Below are positions 6,592 to 9,655 of a DNA stretch of 9,655 nucleotides, piece after piece. The DNA is from an uncultured Bacillota bacterium (lineage in GTDB: Bacteria; Bacillota_I; Bacilli_A; RF39; UBA660), in NCBI GenBank assembly GCA_947179265.1, contig CAMXBB010000031.1:1-9655 (forward strand), written 5' to 3'. The position numbers and the translations under genes were made by a program. How positions within the stretch are numbered: position 1 is the stretch's first letter; every line of letters starts with the position of its first letter. A model generated the notes under the pieces. That model was not told the origin of the DNA and searched no databases. It worked only from the letters and a program-made list of their open reading frames with translations.

Positions 6592-6620
6592 ATTATAATA
6601 AAAAAGAATCTATAATTCAA
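6592..6620 (-). promoter_or_regulatory. Sigma-A promoter for sipW
   Basis: TTGAAT (6615-6620), a 17-bp spacer, TATAAT (6592-6597) on the minus strand. A second TATAAT abuts it (6586-6591). Transcription would start next to AGGAG (6581-6585), giving a very short leader of about 11 bases. The -35 starts about 5 bases after the preceding terminator. Confidence 0.75.
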
Positions 6621-6625
6621 CAAAG

Positions 6626-6645
6626 AAAAAAGACCATTCGGTCTT
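6626..6645 (-). terminator. Intrinsic terminator of the TasA-like gene
   Basis: Stem AAGACC / GGTCTT (6640-6645 with 6630-6635), 4-base loop, then five T on the minus strand (6630-6626). The stop codon (6646-6644) forms part of the stem. It separates the abundant secreted product from sipW, so the two can be expressed at different levels. Confidence 0.85.
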
Positions 6646-7207
6646 ATTTACTTGGTTGATCAACTAATATCGTAGCATTAAACTTTTTATCCACCGCTTG
6701 AACACCATCTGCATTAACATATTGAATACTTAATACATAGGTATGTTTAGCACCTTTAGCAGCCGGTCCAGCAAAAAGTCCACTTCCTAAATTGATGGTA
6801 CTAGCACCAGTTGGTATTGCTACTGGCTCACTTGTTGCAACAATTGTTGAACCATTATTACTTTCATTCTTGCTAGTTATTGTATATACAAGCTCGCCAT
6901 TTTCATAAGTATTTTCTTTTATAACTAATTTAGCATCATAATTAAGATTAGTTGAACCTGTTACATAACCTGTAACATTTATATCCCTTTTTCCTAATAT
7001 TCCATTAGCATCAATAGTATTTGCACCTACTATAGAACTATTTGTATTAACAAATAGTGTTCCACTTGTAACTTCAATTGTCTTTTGAGACTCAGTTCCA
7101 GGTATTGTTGCATTAAAATATGCAAAAGTTGCTCCAACAACGGATACTAACAAAGTAGCGACTGCTATAACTGTTAATAGAATTATATTACCTTTTCCAC
7201 TATTCAT
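6644..7207 (-). CDS. SipW-dependent secreted protein, TasA/camelysin-like
   Basis: A 187-residue protein with a SipW-type signal peptide: basic start, hydrophobic core (8-25) and GATFAYF (25-31), the hallmark of TasA/camelysin-type precursors. Cleavage after about Ala29 is inferred by analogy with TasA. The mature part (about 158 residues) is Thr/Ser/Asn/Gly-rich with alternating beta-type strands (TIEVTSGTLFVN, INVTGYV, AKLVIKENTY, TYVLSIQYV, NATILVDQ) and no Cys, which fits an all-beta fibre or surface protein. It is shorter than B. subtilis TasA (261 residues), and no TapA is seen. AAGGAG (7217-7222) lies 9 bases before ATG 7207. It has a promoter and terminator of its own and is immediately followed by sipW. 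A fibre-forming role is inference; homology may be only to the signal peptide and fold. Confidence 0.85.
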   Translation of the reverse strand: MNSGKGNIILLTVIAVATLLVSVVGATFAYFNATIPGTESQKTIEVTSGTLFVNTNSSIVGANTIDANGILGKRDINVTGYVTGSTNLNYDAKLVIKENTYENGELVYTITSKNESNNGSTIVATSEPVAIPTGASTINLGSGLFAGPAAKGAKHTYVLSIQYVNADGVQAVDKKFNATILVDQPSK

Positions 7208-7244
7208 ACTTCGTGTCTCCTTCTTAACTACCTACCCTACTTTG

Positions 7245-7273
7245 ATTTTATCATTTTCTACTCACGATAGCAA
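7245..7273 (-). promoter_or_regulatory. Sigma-A promoter for the TasA-like gene
   Basis: TTGCTA (7268-7273), a 17-bp spacer, TAAAAT (7245-7250) with TGA directly upstream (extended -10). The predicted leader is about 30 bases. Confidence 0.75.
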
Positions 7274-7292
7274 TATTTTTGCATAATAAATT

Positions 7293-7319
7293 AAAAAAAC
7301 ACAAAATTAATTGTGTTTT
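7293..7319 (-). terminator. Intrinsic terminator of the two-gene unknown unit
   Basis: Stem AAAACACAA (7296-7304) / TTGTGTTTT (7311-7319), 6-base loop, followed on the minus strand by seven T (7299-7293). The stop codon of the 125-residue protein (7320-7318) overlaps the stem. Confidence 0.85.
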
Positions 7320-7695
7320 ATAATCTTTTAGCTAAAGTTCTAACTTCTTCTTTTGGCTCAGTTGGTTCTGCAAAAGTTAAAGTTTCGATTAACTCATCTA
7401 GTTCATTCTCTGGTAAAGATTCAATATAAGCTTGAGTTGTTGCAACTGATGCAGCTTGTCTTTTATATTCACTTAAAGCATCATCACTAGCTTCAATTAC
7501 TGCAGTTCCTACAGATACAACTGTTGCACCAAGTAATGAAACTGCCATATTATCAGCATCATCCATAGTGTTTGAACCTGTTGATGTTGTCCAAGTACCT
7601 CCTAAAGTAGTTGTACTATGAAGTGTTGATGCATTTCCAAAAATTCCTCCTAAATTAGCAAATAAATGTGCTAAAAATGCTTCTATATAACTCAT
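7318..7695 (-). CDS. Small Ala/Thr-rich protein of unknown function
   Basis: I do not recognise this 125-residue protein. It begins with an amphipathic hydrophobic stretch (2-20, IEAFLAHLFANLGGIFG) followed by a Thr/Ser/Gly-rich part (22-43). A second hydrophobic helix-like stretch (49-69, NMAVSLLGATVVSVGTAVIE) leads into an Ala-rich amphipathic region (70-92) and an acidic end (95-117). There is no classical signal peptide and no Cys. AGAGGG (7702-7707) lies 6 bases before ATG 7695. The start is 1 base after the stop of the 240-residue membrane protein upstream, so the two are co-translated and probably act together. A membrane-associating or self-assembling protein is possible; this is inference from composition. 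Confidence 0.75.
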   Translation of the reverse strand: MSYIEAFLAHLFANLGGIFGNASTLHSTTTLGGTWTTSTGSNTMDDADNMAVSLLGATVVSVGTAVIEASDDALSEYKRQAASVATTQAYIESLPENELDELIETLTFAEPTEPKEEVRTLAKRL

Positions 7696-7696
7696 T

Positions 7697-8419
7697 TTAT
7701 CCCTCTTTCCTTGTTAAAGCTAACTTCTTCTTTTGCTTTTGTGCTAAAGCCAGAAGTTCACTTTTTTCTTCTACTGTTTCCATAACACCTATTGTATCAC
7801 TAACAGATGGTATTGTGCTAGACTTTTTTACTAATTTTTCTATTTTATCACTAGCGTGTCCATACTTTTTATAATTATTTTGGTAACTTCTTACCGTCTT
7901 AATTTTAAATTTTTGTTGTAATCTCTCATTATTGAATCTTTCTAAATTATAATTTTGAAGATTAACACATTCAAAATTGACAACTAAACAAATTACTTGA
8001 TAAAGCGTTAATAATACCATAATAGGTAACGATATTGAAAAAATGAAACTACCAACGAATAAAGCTAGCAATGATCCAATATTAATTTTGATTCCACTCA
8101 TATGAATTTTCTTATTAAATTCTAATTGTCTTATAAACTCTATCGGATATTCCATACTACAATGATAGTTATTATTCTTCTCAGAATATAATTCCTTACG
8201 ATATCGCATTTTAGAGAACTTACGTTTCTCTTCATATTCTTCTCTCTTATCTTTATTAAACCATATTGCTAAGTCAGCTTGCTTATCGATAAGAAAGTCG
8301 ATCTTTTCTTCAATATTTGGAATACGTTTCATTATATTATATTTAAGCTTTTCAACTTTAAACACAACCTTTTGAAAGAATTCTGCTCCCAAAAATTTAT
8401 ATAATCTTAACTTATTCAT
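7697..8419 (-). CDS. Membrane-hairpin protein of unknown function
   Basis: I do not recognise this 240-residue protein. A long charged, helical N-terminal part (about 1-108; YEEKRKFSKMRYRKELY at 62-78) is followed by a hydrophobic region (113-149) that fits two membrane helices in a hairpin around Pro132. A basic segment comes next (158-200) and a Lys-rich end (228-238, KQKKKLALTRK). Both ends are therefore predicted to be cytoplasmic. The frame is open to TTG 8473, but that codon lies in the terminator of the previous unit; AGGGGAG upstream of ATG 8419 marks the start. It is first in a two-gene unit with the 125-residue protein. Anchoring or transport of that small partner is possible but unproven. 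Confidence 0.78.
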   Translation of the reverse strand: MNKLRLYKFLGAEFFQKVVFKVEKLKYNIMKRIPNIEEKIDFLIDKQADLAIWFNKDKREEYEEKRKFSKMRYRKELYSEKNNNYHCSMEYPIEFIRQLEFNKKIHMSGIKINIGSLLALFVGSFIFSISLPIMVLLTLYQVICLVVNFECVNLQNYNLERFNNERLQQKFKIKTVRSYQNNYKKYGHASDKIEKLVKKSSTIPSVSDTIGVMETVEEKSELLALAQKQKKKLALTRKEG

Positions 8420-8444
8420 ACCTCTCCCCTTTAATGCGTCATAT

Positions 8445-8473
8445 ATAATACCAAAAAAACAAAAAAGATACAA
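8445..8473 (-). promoter_or_regulatory. Promoter for the two-gene unknown unit, overlapping the preceding terminator
   Basis: TTGTAT (8468-8473), a 17-bp spacer made mostly of T, and TATTAT (8445-8450) preceded by TGG (extended -10). The -35 is one arm of the terminator hairpin of the histidine kinase transcript. Confidence 0.55.
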
Positions 8474-8489
8474 TATAAATTGTATCTTT
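8453..8489 (-). terminator. Intrinsic terminator downstream of the histidine kinase gene
   Basis: Perfect 10-bp inverted repeat AAAGATACAA (8464-8473) / TTGTATCTTT (8480-8489), 6-base loop, followed on the minus strand by TTTTTT G TTTTTTT (8466-8453). It lies 118 bases after the kinase stop codon. Confidence 0.88.
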
Positions 8490-8568
8490 GAAAAGAGAAA
8501 ATAATTTTTACATGTGAGTTTGAGTTTATATTAAATCGTTGTATAGGATTTATAGCTTTCTCTTTTCA
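8489..8568 (-). repeat. Long-range inverted repeat in the 3' region of the histidine kinase transcript
   Basis: The 12-mer TGAAAAGAGAAA (8489-8500) is exactly complementary to TTTCTCTTTTCA (8557-8568), enclosing 56 bases. It lies between the kinase stop and the terminator hairpin, sharing base 8489 with the latter. On the minus strand the RNA would form a 12-bp stem followed at once by the terminator. This could be a 3'-end small RNA, a stability element or an operator pair; no known RNA family is recognised. The rest of the 8490-8607 gap shows no open frame worth calling. Confidence 0.5.
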
Positions 8569-8607
8569 TTACCAATTATAACTATTTAAGATGAAATTCA
8601 TATGAAA

Positions 8608-9655
8608 TTATTTATGGTTCACCTTTATTTTAAAATAGAAGGTCGTATATTCATTCAATTTAGAATCAATACCATATTCAAATTCATGACTTTCGAGTAT
8701 TCCTTTTACTATTGAAAGCCCTATTCCACTACCAACAACATTCCTTTTATGTTTCTTATCTTTCTTATAATATTTATTCCAAACTAGTTTCTTCTCTTCT
8801 TCACTTAACCCAGAACCACTATCAGTAATACTTACCTTATAGCAGTCTTTTTCTTTTTTTAAAGAAATTTTAACAGTTAAATCATCTCCAGTATGTTCAA
8901 TAGCATTATTTATTAGATTATATATTACTTGATTAATTTTAGATTGGTCAGCAGATACAATAGCATTCTTAGGTAAATCCAAATCAAATTTATAATCTTC
9001 GGTTTCTTTGATAATATCATATCTTTTTATTATCGACTTGATATCATCTACTAAATCATATTCAGTAATATTTAAGGTATCAGCACCAGCTTCAATCTTA
9101 GATAAATCTAAAATATCATTTACTAAACCATTTAATCTATCCGTCTCTTCGATGATAACATTTAAGTCTTTATCCATCTTCTTTTTATCCTTATAGGATA
9201 GATCTCTAACCTTTTCAGCATATGCCTTAATCATCGTTAAAGGAGTTTTTAAATCATGACTTACATTTGCAAGTAGATCTCTTCTTAATTCAGTAGTTGC
9301 GTTCATCTCACTAGCTGCTACTGTTAAAACATCTGCAAGTTCGTCTAATTCAGCAATGTTACTTTTTTCAAACTTTACATTATAGTTTCCTTTTCCCATC
9401 TCTCTTGCTGATGCAATTATATTAAGTATTGGTTTGTTAATCTTTTTAGATAGAAATATTGAAACTAATATTGAAAGAGCAATCAATACGATTACAATAT
9501 AAATAAGATTCTTTTTCAATATAGTTGATGCTACATGAATATCTTCTAATGTCGTATTTAGAAATATATGAGAACCATTAGATAGTTTAACTGCATATAT
9601 AATGCTTTTAGTACCTGTTTTAGGAGCTAAAAGTTTTGCAAAACTCTTATTATTC
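8608..9655 (-). CDS. Sensor histidine kinase, N-terminus cut by window edge
   Basis: A two-component sensor kinase with 348 codons visible (plus one partial codon) and no stop or start upstream; the TTG at 9519 is an internal Leu codon. The first 45 residues look like the end of an extracytoplasmic sensor domain (SIIYAVKLSNGSHIFLN). Counting from the right edge, a membrane helix (about 49-68) leads into a HAMP domain (about 69-120). HisKA follows with NVSHDLKTPL, phospho-acceptor His133. HATPase_c has an N box (NQVIYNLINNAIEH, 241-254), G1 DSGSG (278-282), an F-box-like WNKYY (292-296) and G2 GSGIGLS (308-314). All catalytic motifs are intact. The response regulator is expected upstream, outside the window. 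A terminator follows it, so it is not in an operon with the SipW locus. The signal sensed is unknown. Confidence 0.94.
   Translation of the reverse strand, partial: NNKSFAKLLAPKTGTKSIIYAVKLSNGSHIFLNTTLEDIHVASTILKKNLIYIVIVLIALSILVSIFLSKKINKPILNIIASAREMGKGNYNVKFEKSNIAELDELADVLTVAASEMNATTELRRDLLANVSHDLKTPLTMIKAYAEKVRDLSYKDKKKMDKDLNVIIEETDRLNGLVNDILDLSKIEAGADTLNITEYDLVDDIKSIIKRYDIIKETEDYKFDLDLPKNAIVSADQSKINQVIYNLINNAIEHTGDDLTVKISLKKEKDCYKVSITDSGSGLSEEEKKLVWNKYYKKDKKHKRNVVGSGIGLSIVKGILESHEFEYGIDSKLNEYTTFYFKIKVNHK

Noticed and set aside
7318..7695. The 125-residue protein as a bacteriocin precursor
   Set aside because: No double-Gly leader, no Cys, no dedicated exporter or immunity gene recognised; left as unknown.
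7668..7874. Plus-strand open frame of 68 codons across the 7695/7697 junction
   Set aside because: Antisense to two genes with good ribosome binding sites; composition is a shadow pattern.
9008..9196. Plus-strand open frame of 62 codons inside the histidine kinase
   Set aside because: Antisense to the HisKA/HATPase region, which is intact.
9517..9519. TTG as start of the histidine kinase
   Set aside because: The same frame stays open to the window edge and encodes the end of a sensor domain; the kinase is cut by the edge.
1..9655. tRNA, rRNA, CRISPR, insertion sequence or phage genes
   Set aside because: None seen on either strand; no transposase, integrase or clustered repeats.

Overview
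The window is AT-rich bacterial DNA (visibly near 70% A+T, not counted exactly) from a low-GC Firmicute. Evidence: GGAGG-type ribosome binding sites, sigma-A-like promoters (many with an extended TGn -10), a cdaA-cdaR pair, a YerB-like DUF3048 protein and an ER-type (SipW) signal peptidase. All 12 visible stop codons are TAA and all 19 Trp codons are TGG, so the standard bacterial code is in use. The long Lys/Asn-rich proteins, the small pilin-like surface proteins and a SipW/TasA-type set without TapA suggest an uncultured gut member of the Bacilli (RF39- or Erysipelotrichales-like). That placement is inference. Both ends cut a gene.

Layout. Positions 1-1383, minus strand: a 90-residue membrane protein with a Gln/Pro-rich tail, then the c-di-AMP synthase CdaA, then the N-terminus of its regulator CdaR, cut by the left edge. 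Positions 1432-2505, minus: a membrane-anchored DUF3048 (YerB-like) protein. Positions 2600-3691, plus: the only plus-strand gene, a Cys-rich surface protein, probably a lipoprotein. Positions 3739-4506, minus and convergent with it: a membrane-anchored protein with a related pilin-like, two-Cys domain, a Thr/Lys-rich stalk and one InlB-type B-repeat.

Positions 4575-7207, minus, form the central locus. In transcription order it holds a TasA/camelysin-like protein with a SipW-type signal peptide, the ER-type signal peptidase, and two membrane-anchored proteins whose outer domains resemble each other and look like TasA-type beta-sandwiches. I read this as a compact secretion/assembly module for a surface fibre-like protein. 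Positions 7318-8419, minus: a tight two-gene unit of unrecognised proteins, one with a membrane hairpin and one small Ala/Thr-rich protein. Positions 8490-8607 hold a long inverted repeat and a terminator downstream of a sensor histidine kinase that runs off the right edge.

Transcription looks highly modular. Most genes or pairs have their own promoter, often placed a few bases after, or inside, the terminator of the preceding unit, and several terminator stems contain the stop codon. Several long open frames begin at TTG or ATG codons lying in or upstream of promoters or ribosome binding sites. I moved those starts to the ATG with the correctly spaced ribosome binding site.
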